This document shows positions 23,785 to 31,634 of a DNA stretch of 43,697 bases, piece after piece (positions within the stretch are counted from its first letter, which is position 1; the number at the start of each line of letters is the position of its first letter). A program made the translations under genes and the position numbers. The notes beneath the pieces are model-generated. The model had not been told where the DNA came from and made no database searches. It saw only the letters and a list, made by a program, of their open reading frames with translations. The stretch comes from Clostridium sp. (GTDB taxonomy: Bacteria > Bacillota > Dethiobacteria > Dethiobacterales > Dethiobacteraceae): positions 1 through 43,697 of the forward strand of contig JAGXRV010000043.1 in the NCBI GenBank assembly GCA_018335695.1. Direction: 5' to 3'.

Positions 23785-25341
23785 ATGGATGTTGTTACGG
23801 CTGCCAGGATGCGTGAAATTGACCTGCAGGCTACCCGCGACTATGGAATCCCAAGTGTGGTGCTTATGGAAAATGCGGGTCTGCGTGTGGCGGAGGCTAT
23901 CCGTGAAAGAGAAAGTTGTGACAATATTGTGATTATCGCCGGGCGCGGCAATAACGGCGGCGATGGCTTTGTGGTCGCACGCCACCTCTTCCAGGAAAAA
24001 AGTGTCTCGGTATGGACGACCGGTTCGTTGGATGAATATCAAGGCGATGCTTTAGTTAATTTTGTTATTTTGCAGAATCTGGGGATTTTTCACCGCAATC
24101 TTCAAGAAGAAGGTGCGCTACCAGCGCTGGCAGCAGCGCTTAATCAGGCAGATTTAGTAGTCGATGCTTTGCTTGGCACAGGGATTGTCCGCGATGTAGA
24201 TTCGTTTTATGCGGCAATTATAACGTTGCTAAATGCCGGCAGGGCTCCGGTATTATCTGTCGATATTCCTTCCGGTGTTTGCGCCGACACCGGGCAAATC
24301 CGTAAGATTGCGGTACAGGCAGATATGACGATTACTTTTGGGTTGCCAAAGCAAGGCCTGCTGCTTTTTCCCGGCGCAGCTTTTACAGGCAGATTGGAAG
24401 TGGCTCAGATTGGCCTTCCGCCGGCACTACTTACCGGTTCGCCCTGTAACTTGCTTACAGCGGCTGCAATCAGCAGTCTTATCCCGCATCGGCCTGCAAA
24501 CGCTCATAAAGGTAGTTTCGGTACGGTGCTTTTGGTCGGCGGATCATTGGGGATGTCGGGTGCGATAACCTTGGCGGCACGCGCAGCATTAAGGGGCGGG
24601 TGCGGCCTGTTGTTTGCCGCCACGCCGCGCAGTGTGCAGCACATTGTTGCCGGGCAGGTAGCCGAAGCGATCACAATTCCGCTGCCGGAAAGCAGCTTGG
24701 GCTGTCTGCGGAAAGAAGCGCTTGAAATTTTACGGGAGAAGTGGTTGTCTTGTCAGGCAGTGGCAGTCGGGCCAGGCTTAACACAAGACGAAGAAATTTT
24801 GCCGGTTCTCGCGGGTATCCTCTTGGAATGCCGGCTGCCTGTGGTACTGGATGCCGACGCCCTGAATTTACTGGCAAGACATCCCGGGCTTTTGACCGGA
24901 CGGAGGGCGCCGACGATATTGACACCTCATCCAGGTGAAGCCGCCAGATTGCTTTCCTGCGGCATTGCACAGATTCAGGCAGACAGGCTGGGTGCTGTGC
25001 GCGAAATGGCTAAAGTTTTCCGCAGCACAGTTGTGCTAAAAGGTGCCCATAGTTTAATCTGTAGTCCGGATGGTGAAGTTTCCTTTAATGTGACCGGCAA
25101 CAGTGGCATGGCTACGGCAGGATGCGGCGATGTTTTGACGGGATTGCTGGCAGCTCTGATCGCTCAAGGGGTGGACTCGCTTGGTGCCGCCCGTCTGGCC
25201 GTTTATCTGCATGGGTTAGCCGGCGATTTGGCTGCCCGTATCTCCGGGCAAGCGGCATTACTGGCGGGGGATCTAATTGAGCATATTTCCCAGGCATATC
25301 TGGAAACAGCAAAAATACATATGGAGAGAGGAGTAGGTTAA
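23785..25341 (+). CDS. nnr: Bifunctional NAD(P)H-hydrate epimerase / ADP-dependent dehydratase
   Basis: A 518-residue repair enzyme for damaged NADH and NADPH hydrates. Residues 1-215 are the YjeF_N epimerase domain (MENAGLRVAE, GRGNNGGDGFVVARHL, DALLGTG). Residues 225-510 are the ribokinase-like dehydratase domain (HKGSFGTVLLVGGSLGMSGA, VLDADALNLL, LTPHPGEAARL, NSGMATAGCGDVLTG). Fusion of both is the common bacterial form. The stop is followed after one nucleotide by the CBS gene. Confidence 0.95.
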   Translation: MDVVTAARMREIDLQATRDYGIPSVVLMENAGLRVAEAIRERESCDNIVIIAGRGNNGGDGFVVARHLFQEKSVSVWTTGSLDEYQGDALVNFVILQNLGIFHRNLQEEGALPALAAALNQADLVVDALLGTGIVRDVDSFYAAIITLLNAGRAPVLSVDIPSGVCADTGQIRKIAVQADMTITFGLPKQGLLLFPGAAFTGRLEVAQIGLPPALLTGSPCNLLTAAAISSLIPHRPANAHKGSFGTVLLVGGSLGMSGAITLAARAALRGGCGLLFAATPRSVQHIVAGQVAEAITIPLPESSLGCLRKEALEILREKWLSCQAVAVGPGLTQDEEILPVLAGILLECRLPVVLDADALNLLARHPGLLTGRRAPTILTPHPGEAARLLSCGIAQIQADRLGAVREMAKVFRSTVVLKGAHSLICSPDGEVSFNVTGNSGMATAGCGDVLTGLLAALIAQGVDSLGAARLAVYLHGLAGDLAARISGQAALLAGDLIEHISQAYLETAKIHMERGVG

Positions 25342-25342
25342 A

Positions 25343-25792
25343 ATGTTGGCGAGAGAAGTTATGACTAGAGATGTTGTCACTGTGGGTTTGGCTGCTTCGA
25401 TAACCGAGGTGGCACGTCTGTTGGTAGAGCATAAAGTCAGCGGTTTGCCTGTGGTTGATGAGGAGCAACGTGTGGTAGGCATGATTACTGAAGGAGACCT
25501 GATTTATCAGGATAAAAAGGTGCATATGCCTGCTTTTTTGGAAATCCTGGGTGGTGTCATCTACTTGGAAAATCCGCAGCGCATTGTTAACGATCTAAAA
25601 AAAATGACGGCTGCTAAAGTTGCGGAAGTGATGACAAGTAAAGTCTATACCGTAAAAGAAGATGCATCTATGGAAGATATCGCCACCATTATGGTGGAAC
25701 GGCAGGTTAACCGCCTGCCGGTTGTTGACCAGAACGGCAAACTGGTAGGCATTATCAGCAGGCAGGATTTGGTTAAAGCAATGATCTTTTGA
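25343..25792 (+). CDS. CBS-domain pair protein
   Basis: A 149-residue protein made of two CBS domains: residues 1-55 (VMTRDVVTVG, KVSGLPVVDEEQRVVGMITEGDL) and 90-149 (VMTSKVYTVKEDASMEDIATIM, QVNRLPVVDQNGKLVGIISRQDL), joined by a linker. Such stand-alone pairs bind adenine nucleotides and act as energy or ligand sensors; the partner is unknown. It is packed 1 nt after the nnr gene with GGAGTAGG overlapping the end of that gene, so it is part of the same operon. Confidence 0.92.
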   Translation: MLAREVMTRDVVTVGLAASITEVARLLVEHKVSGLPVVDEEQRVVGMITEGDLIYQDKKVHMPAFLEILGGVIYLENPQRIVNDLKKMTAAKVAEVMTSKVYTVKEDASMEDIATIMVERQVNRLPVVDQNGKLVGIISRQDLVKAMIF

Positions 25793-25845
25793 CCCGGCAG
25801 ATCTGCGAGTTTGCCGGGCAGGCTCACAGAAAGGGGAGTTTTATT

Positions 25846-26496
25846 TTGTATGCTCGGATGTTGGCAGCAATATCAATATTGCTGCTTTTGTTTTTCACAG
25901 GATGCGCGATGACCGGAGAGCGTCTGCGCAATGAGCTGACAAGAAAGCTCGAGAGAGTTAATTGTTACTATGCGGAAGTGAAAGCAGAAGTGTTTAGCGC
26001 TGAGGGGATTCAGAGTTACTTGGTCAAGCAGTGGTGGGAAGAGAGCGGGCGATGGCGGGTGGAAGTTGACTCGGCTACGTCAAATCAGATCTTTATCTTT
26101 GACGGAGAGCAGATTTTTGTTTACCAACGGGGCGCAGAAGTGTATGACCGTTTGCTGCCAAACCCCAGCACTTTGGGGGCGCCGCCCTTTTCCCTGATTG
26201 GGCAATTGGAGTTGTTTCTGAATGCTCACGAATATGTTTTCGAGGGCAGGCAGGAACTGGCCAATGATCTGTATTATGTTTTGTCTTTTGCAGGGCTGCA
26301 CCGTGATGAAGTTATCCGATTGTGGCTTGATACCAGTACATTGTTTCCTGTAATGGCAGAGACCCGTTTGGAGAATCAGTTGCTTAGCCGTATTACTCTC
26401 ACTAACCTGGAATTTGATCCTGTTCTCTCGGATGCGTTGTTTAGCTTAGAACATCTGAAAGAACGCAAAGTTACTAACAGTTCCGGCTGTCCATGA
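25846..26496 (+). CDS. LolA-like lipoprotein
   Basis: A 216-residue secreted protein with an N-terminal hydrophobic signal and lipobox LFFTGC (cleavage before the Cys at about residue 20). The mature part has alternating strands such as QWWEESGRWRVEV, QIFIFDGEQIFVYQ and LWLDTSTLFPVMAETR, which match the LolA/LppX-like half-barrel (outer-membrane lipoprotein sorting-like proteins found also in Gram-positives). It could carry a hydrophobic ligand at the cell surface. The TTG start at 25846 has AAGGGGAG upstream; a longer frame from 25789 lacks a proper site and would bury the signal peptide. Confidence 0.78.
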   Translation: MYARMLAAISILLLLFFTGCAMTGERLRNELTRKLERVNCYYAEVKAEVFSAEGIQSYLVKQWWEESGRWRVEVDSATSNQIFIFDGEQIFVYQRGAEVYDRLLPNPSTLGAPPFSLIGQLELFLNAHEYVFEGRQELANDLYYVLSFAGLHRDEVIRLWLDTSTLFPVMAETRLENQLLSRITLTNLEFDPVLSDALFSLEHLKERKVTNSSGCP

Positions 26497-26523
26497 ATAT
26501 GATGCATAGAAAGGAGTGATTCT

Positions 26524-26718
26524 ATGGGTCTAGATGAATTGCCACCCTGCCCTACAGACTTATTCTTAGAGATTGAAGCCGGCGACACACTGGCGAAAAT
26601 AGCCAAAGAGCAGGGAGTTACGGTGGAGGGTATTCTTGCTTTAAATCCCGGATTGGATCCGCTGAATTTACGAGTCGGCACATTCATTTGTTTGCCGCTT
26701 CCAACAGAGAAAGGATGA
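26524..26718 (+). CDS. Small LysM-domain protein
   Basis: A 64-residue protein that is almost entirely one LysM module: LEIEAGDTLAKIAKEQGVTVEGILALNPGLDPLNLRVGTFICLPLP. LysM binds peptidoglycan or chitin-like glycans. No signal peptide is visible, so it may act inside the cell, for example on spore coat layers, or be exported another way. GGAGTGATTCT precedes the start, and a strong terminator follows. Confidence 0.85.
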   Translation: MGLDELPPCPTDLFLEIEAGDTLAKIAKEQGVTVEGILALNPGLDPLNLRVGTFICLPLPTEKG

Positions 26719-26732
26719 AAAAAATAAAGGAG

Positions 26733-26765
26733 TACTGCCGCCACGGGTGAGGCGGTATTTTTTTT
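26733..26765 (+). terminator. Intrinsic terminator ending the isc-nnr-LysM operon
   Basis: TGCCGCC (26736-26742) pairs with GGCGGTA (26751-26757), including one G-U pair, around the loop ACGGGTGA, and is followed by a run of T to 26765. Confidence 0.9.
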
Positions 26766-26965
26766 GGGAAATTATCTCTAAACACAAAGCGTCTTTTTTA
26801 AGTTATTGCATACTCACCCAGCTGCTTTGCTCGCACGTTTTCGCAACTGCGAACCGCAATTCACTGAAAGAAAGGACGCATTGAGATTAAAGTTTCGTTA
26901 CGTGAGATAATTCCCCTCCGGTGGAGGGGTGGCGCAAAGCGCCGGGGTGGTCTCCTGAGATGGAG
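26766..26965. repeat. Long dispersed repeat, copy 1 (with internal palindromic insertion)
   Basis: This stretch resembles 39554-39765. Shared blocks include TTGGGAAATT, AGTGTCTT/AGCGTCTT, GCTCGCACGTTT, GCGAACCGC, AATTCACTGAA and CTAAAGTTTCGTTACGT with minor changes. Relative to the other copy it lacks about 50-60 nt between GCGAACCGC and AATTCACTG, and has a 48-bp palindromic insert (26904-26951). Both copies begin directly after an intrinsic terminator. No coding potential is convincing in it. The whole gap 26719-27263 contains only this and other repeats plus the AbrB promoter. Confidence 0.8.
26904..26951. repeat. Palindromic element inserted in the long repeat
   Basis: The 48-bp segment holds CCCCTCC-GGT-GGAGGGG followed by GGCGC-AAA-GCGCC and GGGGTGGT. 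It has the same plan as the CCACCCCGCCC family in inverted orientation, with a different small hairpin. The equivalent position in the second long repeat (39747) reads straight through from CGTTACGT to CTCCTGAGA, so this segment is present in one copy and absent from the other. Confidence 0.8.
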
Positions 26966-27013
26966 TTTTTGCCTTTTAGAGGCTTGTGTTTTGAGAGTTT
27001 ATTGAGGCGGTAT

Positions 27014-27061
27014 GCGACCACCCCGCCCTTGCGGGCACCCCTCCAGAGGAGGGGAATTTTT
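27014..27061. repeat. Dispersed GC-rich repeat, CCACCCCGCCC family (copy 2, short)
   Basis: GCGACCACCCCGCCCTTGCG through CCCCTCCAGAGGAGGGG and AATTTTT, nearly identical to the right half of the copy at 4643-4731 but without the GGGGACAGG portion. It lies directly before a full copy in the same orientation. Confidence 0.9.
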
Positions 27062-27065
27062 GGGA

Positions 27066-27157
27066 AGGGGACAGGTGATTTGTCCTACTTGTCCACGCGA
27101 CCACCCCGCCCTTGCGGGCACCCCTCCAGGGGAGGGGAATTTTTGTACCAGGAAATG
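27066..27157. repeat. Dispersed GC-rich repeat, CCACCCCGCCC family (copy 3)
   Basis: A full-length copy beginning GGGGACAGGTGATTTGTCC and ending GGAGGGGAATTTTTGTACCA, then GGAAAT. It matches 4643-4731 over about 90 nt with only a few changes, including the flanking CAGGAAAT. Tandem placement after the short copy suggests local duplication or nested insertion. Confidence 0.9.
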
Positions 27158-27193
27158 CAACTTTGGCAGGAAGAATGCCTAACGGGGTCCTTG

Positions 27194-27222
27194 TTGAAAT
27201 CAGAAGTGATTTCTTTTACAAT
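27194..27222 (+). promoter_or_regulatory. Promoter of the AbrB-like gene
   Basis: TTGAAA (27194-27199) and TACAAT (27217-27222) are separated by 17 nt and lie about 40 nt before the ATG at 27264. Confidence 0.7.
27196..27213. promoter_or_regulatory. Palindromic operator candidate in the AbrB promoter
   Basis: A perfect inverted repeat GAAATCA-GAAG-TGATTTC overlaps the -35 box and fills most of the spacer. A dimeric regulator bound here would block RNA polymerase. Autoregulation by the adjacent AbrB/MazE-type protein is the simplest inference. Confidence 0.5.
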
Positions 27223-27263
27223 ATGCTTAACGATAGAAATATCGTGGCATGGGGGTGTTGATT

Positions 27264-27458
27264 ATGGCTGAAGTTACAATTAGTAGTAAGTTTCAGGTTG
27301 TGATTCCAAAGGAACTTAGGCAAAGACTAGACCTAAAAGCAGGTCAAAAAATGCAAATGATTGTAGTTGGCGAAACAATCTCCATTGTTCCTGTTTATGG
27401 GATTGAGAAGTTAAAAGGAAGATTAAAAGGAATGGATATTACAAATATCCGGGAATAA
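27264..27458 (+). CDS. AbrB/MazE/SpoVT-family DNA-binding protein (orphan)
   Basis: A 64-residue swapped-hairpin DNA-binding protein: MAEVTISSKFQVVIPKELRQ then LDLKAGQKMQMIVVGETISIVPV is the AbrB/SpoVT fold. Proteins of this size are commonly antitoxins of VapB/MazE type, but no toxin gene follows: the next gene is an ACT protein with its own promoter. It is therefore an orphan regulator or a remnant of a toxin-antitoxin pair. ATG at 27264 follows GGGGGTG; a start at 27249 would lie within that site. It sits right after a cluster of repeats, consistent with a variable insertion spot. Confidence 0.85.
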   Translation: MAEVTISSKFQVVIPKELRQRLDLKAGQKMQMIVVGETISIVPVYGIEKLKGRLKGMDITNIRE

Positions 27459-27503
27459 GACGATAAGTACTGCCTGACGCGAAGAACTTTGTGGGAAGCA
27501 CTG

Positions 27504-27532
27504 TTGCGGGTTATGACGTTTACTGCTATAAT
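27504..27532 (+). promoter_or_regulatory. Promoter of the ACT-hom-thrB-lysC operon
   Basis: TTGCGG (27504-27509) and a perfect TATAAT (27527-27532) with 17-nt spacing, about 50 nt upstream of the first start codon. Confidence 0.75.
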
Positions 27533-27580
27533 GTTTAGCGTATAAGAATATCTGTCCGCGTGCAGTAGACGGGAGTATTC

Positions 27581-28027
27581 ATGAAAGAGAATCAGGATAA
27601 TTTGTATCTTGTAAGGGAACATGTGTTGCCGCTTGTGCTTAAGAAAACGGCGGAAGCGAAGGAAATGCTGAAAAAGGGAAAAGTGAAGACGGTTCATGAA
27701 GCGGTGCGGGCAGTGGGCATCAGTCGCGGGTCGTTTTATAAGTACCGCGATTATATTTTCCCGTTCCGTGAGGTTAGTCGCGGCAAGATCCTGACCATTT
27801 CACTGATTCTTGAGCATACCGCCGGTGTTCTTTCGGAGGTTCTGACTGCTATTGCCTTGTCACGCGGAAATGTGCTGACTATTAATCAGGGTATTCCGCT
27901 TCAGGGGGTGGCTAATGCTTCCATTTCCTTCGAAACGGAAAAAATGACGGACGATGTGGATGCTTTGCTCGCAAAATTGTCTGCCATCGCCGGTGTTACG
28001 AAGTTGGAGCTGATTGGGCAGAGTTAA
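27581..28027 (+). CDS. ACT domain-containing protein (PheB/UPF0735 family)
   Basis: A 148-residue protein. The N-terminal part (about 1-65) has a helix-turn-helix-like segment, KVKTVHEAVRAVGISRGSFYKYRDYIFPF; the C-terminal part (about 70-148) is an ACT domain, TISLILEHTAGVLSEVLTAIALSRGNVLTINQ. It belongs to the family historically named PheB, often next to hom in Firmicutes. It probably binds an amino acid and regulates the aspartate-family pathway, but the ligand is not known. First gene of the operon. Confidence 0.88.
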   Translation: MKENQDNLYLVREHVLPLVLKKTAEAKEMLKKGKVKTVHEAVRAVGISRGSFYKYRDYIFPFREVSRGKILTISLILEHTAGVLSEVLTAIALSRGNVLTINQGIPLQGVANASISFETEKMTDDVDALLAKLSAIAGVTKLELIGQS

Positions 28028-28057
28028 AGTGAAGGATATGAGACAGGAGTGATGCAG

Positions 28058-29347
28058 GTGCAAAAAGATGTGTTGCGAATCGGTTTTCTTGGTTTAGGAA
28101 CGGTGGGAACGGGTGCGCTGAAAATTCTGGAGAAAAACGGGGCGGAAATCAGCAAAAAACTTGGTTTTCGTTTGGAGGTGCGGCGGGTAGCCGTTCGTAA
28201 TCTCAGCAAACCGCGAGATACTAACCTTGCTCCAGAGATTTTTACTGACAATACAGATCATGTGGTTAACGACCCGGAAATTGACATTGTGGTGGAAGTG
28301 ATGGGCGGTGTGGATAATGCTCGCCAAGCGATTACCCGTGCGCTGGAGAACGGTAAATTTGTAGTTACTGCCAATAAAGATTTGGTTGCTCAGTTCGGGG
28401 TGGAACTGTTGGCTATCGCTAAAAACCAAGGTAAAAATATTTTTTACGAAGCCAGTGTGGGCGGCGGCATTCCGTTGATTAGGCCGCTGAAGCATTGTCT
28501 CTCGGCAAACCGGATAGAAAAGGTAATGGGAATTATTAACGGCACAACTAATTATATTCTTACCAAAATGTCTTGCGAGGGTCGGGAGTTTGAGGAAGCA
28601 CTGGCAGAAGCGCAGGCCAAAGGCTTTGCAGAGGCTGATCCGGCCTCTGATGTAGAAGGAAGGGATGCTGCTTATAAATTAGCAATTCTGGCGTCTTTAG
28701 CGTTTTCCAGCAAAATTGCTCTTGATGATATTTATGTTGAAGGAATTGGCGGAGTTAAGCTGCGGGATATCCGGTATGCTCAGGAACTGGGCTATACAGT
28801 CAAGCTGTTGGCGATGGGGGAGGAGATTGACGGTAAGTTAAAACTGCGTGTTCATCCCACATTAATCCCGACTAACCACCCTTTGGCAGCCGTGGCAAAC
28901 GAGTTTAACGCCATTTTTCTGATAGGTGATGCGGTGGGCGAAGTGATGTTTTATGGCCGCGGGGCGGGGTCTCTGCCTACCGGTTCAGCCATTTGTGCCG
29001 ATATTATTGACGCGGCCCGCTGCATTAAAAATGAGACGGAAAACGGGATAGTGGAAGCCACCTTCGGGAGAAAAGCTGTGGTGCCGATAGAAGAGCAGCA
29101 GTCACGTTTTTATTTGCGCCTGAAAGCAAAAGATGAACCCGGAGTATTTGCCAAGCTGGCAACAGCATTTGGAGAAGCGCAAGTTAGTCTTGACATGATT
29201 ATGCAGAAGCGCAGCGAGGCCGGTACGGCAGAGATAGTGTTGGTGACTCATGGTGTCAGCGAGGGGAAGTTTGCAAAAGCCATGCGGGCGCTGGAGGAAG
29301 TGCCGGCTATTTACAGAATAAACAGTATTTTGCGCGTTGTGGAGTAG
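28058..29347 (+). CDS. hom: Homoserine dehydrogenase
   Basis: A 429-residue NAD(P)-dependent enzyme reducing aspartate semialdehyde to homoserine. N-terminal nucleotide loop GFLGLGTVGTGALKIL, catalytic-region GGGIPLIRPLKHCL and GIINGTTNYILTKM, SDVEGRDAAYKLAIL, and a C-terminal ACT domain (about 350-429, RLKAKDEPGVFAKLATAFGEAQVSLDMIMQ), suggesting feedback by threonine. GTG at 28058 lies 8 nt after AGGAG; ATG at 28052 is in frame but too close to that site. Confidence 0.95.
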   Translation: MQKDVLRIGFLGLGTVGTGALKILEKNGAEISKKLGFRLEVRRVAVRNLSKPRDTNLAPEIFTDNTDHVVNDPEIDIVVEVMGGVDNARQAITRALENGKFVVTANKDLVAQFGVELLAIAKNQGKNIFYEASVGGGIPLIRPLKHCLSANRIEKVMGIINGTTNYILTKMSCEGREFEEALAEAQAKGFAEADPASDVEGRDAAYKLAILASLAFSSKIALDDIYVEGIGGVKLRDIRYAQELGYTVKLLAMGEEIDGKLKLRVHPTLIPTNHPLAAVANEFNAIFLIGDAVGEVMFYGRGAGSLPTGSAICADIIDAARCIKNETENGIVEATFGRKAVVPIEEQQSRFYLRLKAKDEPGVFAKLATAFGEAQVSLDMIMQKRSEAGTAEIVLVTHGVSEGKFAKAMRALEEVPAIYRINSILRVVE

Positions 29348-29383
29348 TGTTTGCTCGCAGCCAGAGTGAAAGGAACAGAGAAA

Positions 29384-30289
29384 ATGGTTACCATCCGTGT
29401 GCCTGCCACATCGGCAAATTTAGGACCGGGCTTTGATGTGGTCGGAATGGCTTTGAATATTTATAATACTGTGGAAATGGCGCCTGAGCCGTCAGGCGCC
29501 ACTGTTGTGGATGTGACCGGAGAGGGGGCAAGTCTGCTGTGTAAATCCGGCTCCAAGCTGTTGGTGGAAGCGGCGCGCAAGGTTTTTGCCGCGGCTGGTG
29601 CAGGTCAGCCCGGTTTGTTGATTAGGCAGCACAACCGTATCCCGCTTTTTCGCGGCATGGGCAGTTCGGCGGCCGCCATTGCAGGCGGCATGGCAGCAGC
29701 TAATGCTCTTTTGCCTGAACCTTTAGCGGCTAAGAAAATTTTGCAGTTGGCTACAGAAATGGAGGGGCATCCTGATAATGTCGCACCTGCGCTCTTCGGT
29801 GGCTTTGTGGCCTCCTGCGCTGTAAACGGGGATATCCATTATGCCTGCATAGAATCGCCGGCCGCTTTGAAGCTGGCGGTGGCGGTGCCGGCCTTTACTT
29901 TGCCTACGAAAAAGTCGCGTCAGGCTTTGCCGCAAATGGTTCCAATGGCGGATGCCGTATTTAATATCGGGCAGGTGGCTCTCCTGGTGGCAGCTTTGTG
30001 CAGGGGGGATTTAGCAGCGCTTTCACATGCAATGAATGACAGACTGCATCAGCAATACCGCAGCGCGTTAATTCCCGGGCTTGATAATGTATTTTCCGCA
30101 GCACAGTCGGCAGGTGCGCTGGCCACGGTATTAAGCGGTGCCGGCCCTGCGGTAATTTCGTTTGTCAGCGGAAATGAAGCTATAGTCGGAGCAGCTATGC
30201 ATCGTGCGTTTGCCGCTTGCGGCGTAAGGTGTCGCATAATCTTGACCAGTGTGGGCAAAACTGGTGCATTAAACAGTAATGTAAGCTAA
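29384..30289 (+). CDS. thrB: Homoserine kinase
   Basis: A 301-residue GHMP-family kinase phosphorylating homoserine. VRVPATSANLGPGFDVVGMAL at the start, ATP loop PLFRGMGSSAAAIAGGMAAAN, GHPDNVAPALFGGF, and LSGAGPAVISFV near the C-terminus are family signatures. ATG at 29384 has AAAGGA 9 nt upstream; the frame is open back to 29351 but without a good site. Threonine synthase (thrC), the usual partner, is not in the window. Confidence 0.94.
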   Translation: MVTIRVPATSANLGPGFDVVGMALNIYNTVEMAPEPSGATVVDVTGEGASLLCKSGSKLLVEAARKVFAAAGAGQPGLLIRQHNRIPLFRGMGSSAAAIAGGMAAANALLPEPLAAKKILQLATEMEGHPDNVAPALFGGFVASCAVNGDIHYACIESPAALKLAVAVPAFTLPTKKSRQALPQMVPMADAVFNIGQVALLVAALCRGDLAALSHAMNDRLHQQYRSALIPGLDNVFSAAQSAGALATVLSGAGPAVISFVSGNEAIVGAAMHRAFAACGVRCRIILTSVGKTGALNSNVS

Positions 30290-30313
30290 ATTATCAGCAG
30301 ATGGAGGAAAACT

Positions 30314-31606
30314 ATGGCAGTAATTGTACAAAAATATGGCGGAACGTCTGTAGGCAATGTGGAACGAATTTTTAATGTGGCGCGCAGAATCAGTCAAACC
30401 GTATCGGCAGGCCACAGCGTTGCGGTGGTAGTTTCGGCCATGGGACATTCTACCGATGAACTTATCGCACTTGCTAAAAGTGTTTCAGCCTGTCCATCTG
30501 AGCGTGAAATGGCAATGCTTTTAGCAACGGGAGAGCAGGTTACCATCGCTTTGCTTAGCATGGCTCTTCAAGAACTGGGCTGCCCGTCTGTTTCGTTTAC
30601 AGGTTCCCAAGCGGGCGTCCTGACTGACGGCGTGCCTCTAAACGCTCGAATTAAGCAATTTAACGCCAAGCGTGTTCGGGAGGCGCTGCAAGCGGGACGT
30701 GTGGCGGTGGTGGCCGGATTCCAGGGTGCCGATGCAAACGCTGAAATTAACACGCTCGGCCGCGGGGGTTCTGATACGACAGCAGTAGCCTTGGCGGCTG
30801 CCATCGGTGCCGATACGTGTGAAATATATACAGATGTTGACGGGGTATATACAGCAGACCCCCGAATCGTCCCGGATGCACGCAAATTGCAGGAAATTAC
30901 TTATGATGAAATGCTGGAAATGGCAAGCCTGGGCGCTAAAGTACTCCACCCTCGCGCAGTGGAATGCGGCAAAGAGAATAACGTGGTGATCCATGTGCGT
31001 TCAAGTTTTCACTCTGAACCCGGGACGCTGGTAAAGGAGGAGACAAGTATGGAAAAAGGTACAGCTATTAGCGGTATAGCTTGGGATGAGGATCAAGCTA
31101 AGATTGCCGTTGTAGGCGTTCCCGACAAGCCCGGCATCGCTGCGCTGATTTTTGGCGCTATTGCGCAGGGTGGGATTAACGTGGATTTAATTGTGCAAAG
31201 CATTCGCCGCGAAGGTGAAAACGATATCCTCTTTACTGTTCATGCTGACGATTTAGACAAAGTATTGCATATTTTGGAGCCAATAGCTAACAACATCGGC
31301 GCTAAGGAATTGTATCATCAGCGCAATGTGGCCAAGATTTCTGTGGTGGGAGCAGGTATGGTGCATCATAGTGGAGTAGCCGCCGGTATGTTTTGCGCTC
31401 TGGCGAATGAAGAAATCAATATTGAAATTATTTCCACCTCAGAAATCAGAATTTCTTGTCTGATTGAAAAAAGTCTCGTTTATGATGCTGCCCGGGCAAT
31501 TCATCAATTTTTTAAGCTGGCAGATGATGTGGCAGACCCGGAAAAAAGCAATCTGGCGCCTAGCATTACCAGCAGGAATAATCAAGTATGCCGTGGAATA
31601 CAATAG
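30314..31606 (+). CDS. lysC: Aspartate kinase
   Basis: A 430-residue kinase making aspartyl-phosphate, the first step toward lysine, threonine, methionine and diaminopimelate. VQKYGGTSVGNVERI opens the kinase domain, with GFQGADANAEINTLGRGGSDTTAVALAAAIGAD and EIYTDVDGVYTADPRIVP. Two ACT domains follow (about 262-330 and 340-415). The start has ATGGAGGAAAACT upstream. An internal in-frame start with an excellent ribosome site at 31049 suggests a separate regulatory beta subunit. Length is in the usual range. Confidence 0.95.
   Translation: MAVIVQKYGGTSVGNVERIFNVARRISQTVSAGHSVAVVVSAMGHSTDELIALAKSVSACPSEREMAMLLATGEQVTIALLSMALQELGCPSVSFTGSQAGVLTDGVPLNARIKQFNAKRVREALQAGRVAVVAGFQGADANAEINTLGRGGSDTTAVALAAAIGADTCEIYTDVDGVYTADPRIVPDARKLQEITYDEMLEMASLGAKVLHPRAVECGKENNVVIHVRSSFHSEPGTLVKEETSMEKGTAISGIAWDEDQAKIAVVGVPDKPGIAALIFGAIAQGGINVDLIVQSIRREGENDILFTVHADDLDKVLHILEPIANNIGAKELYHQRNVAKISVVGAGMVHHSGVAAGMFCALANEEINIEIISTSEIRISCLIEKSLVYDAARAIHQFFKLADDVADPEKSNLAPSITSRNNQVCRGIQ
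31033..31606 (+). other. Internal in-frame start: probable aspartokinase beta subunit
   Basis: AAGGAGG at 31034-31040 sits 8 nt before an in-frame ATG at 31049 (codon 246 of lysC, MEKGTAISG). The 185-residue product would contain just the ACT regulatory domains. Bacillus subtilis aspartokinase II is known to make alpha and beta subunits from one gene with such an in-phase start, so the same arrangement is inferred here. Confidence 0.6.
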
Positions 31607-31634
31607 GTACTGCTAAGACAGGTGGTGCAATCTT

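Noticed and set aside
26921-27271. 116-codon plus-strand frame
   Set aside because: It is made of the dispersed GC-rich repeats and lacks a ribosome site; no family resemblance.
27459-27580. Toxin gene partner for the AbrB-like protein
   Set aside because: Only 122 nt, no reading frame of useful size, and it holds the promoter of the next operon.
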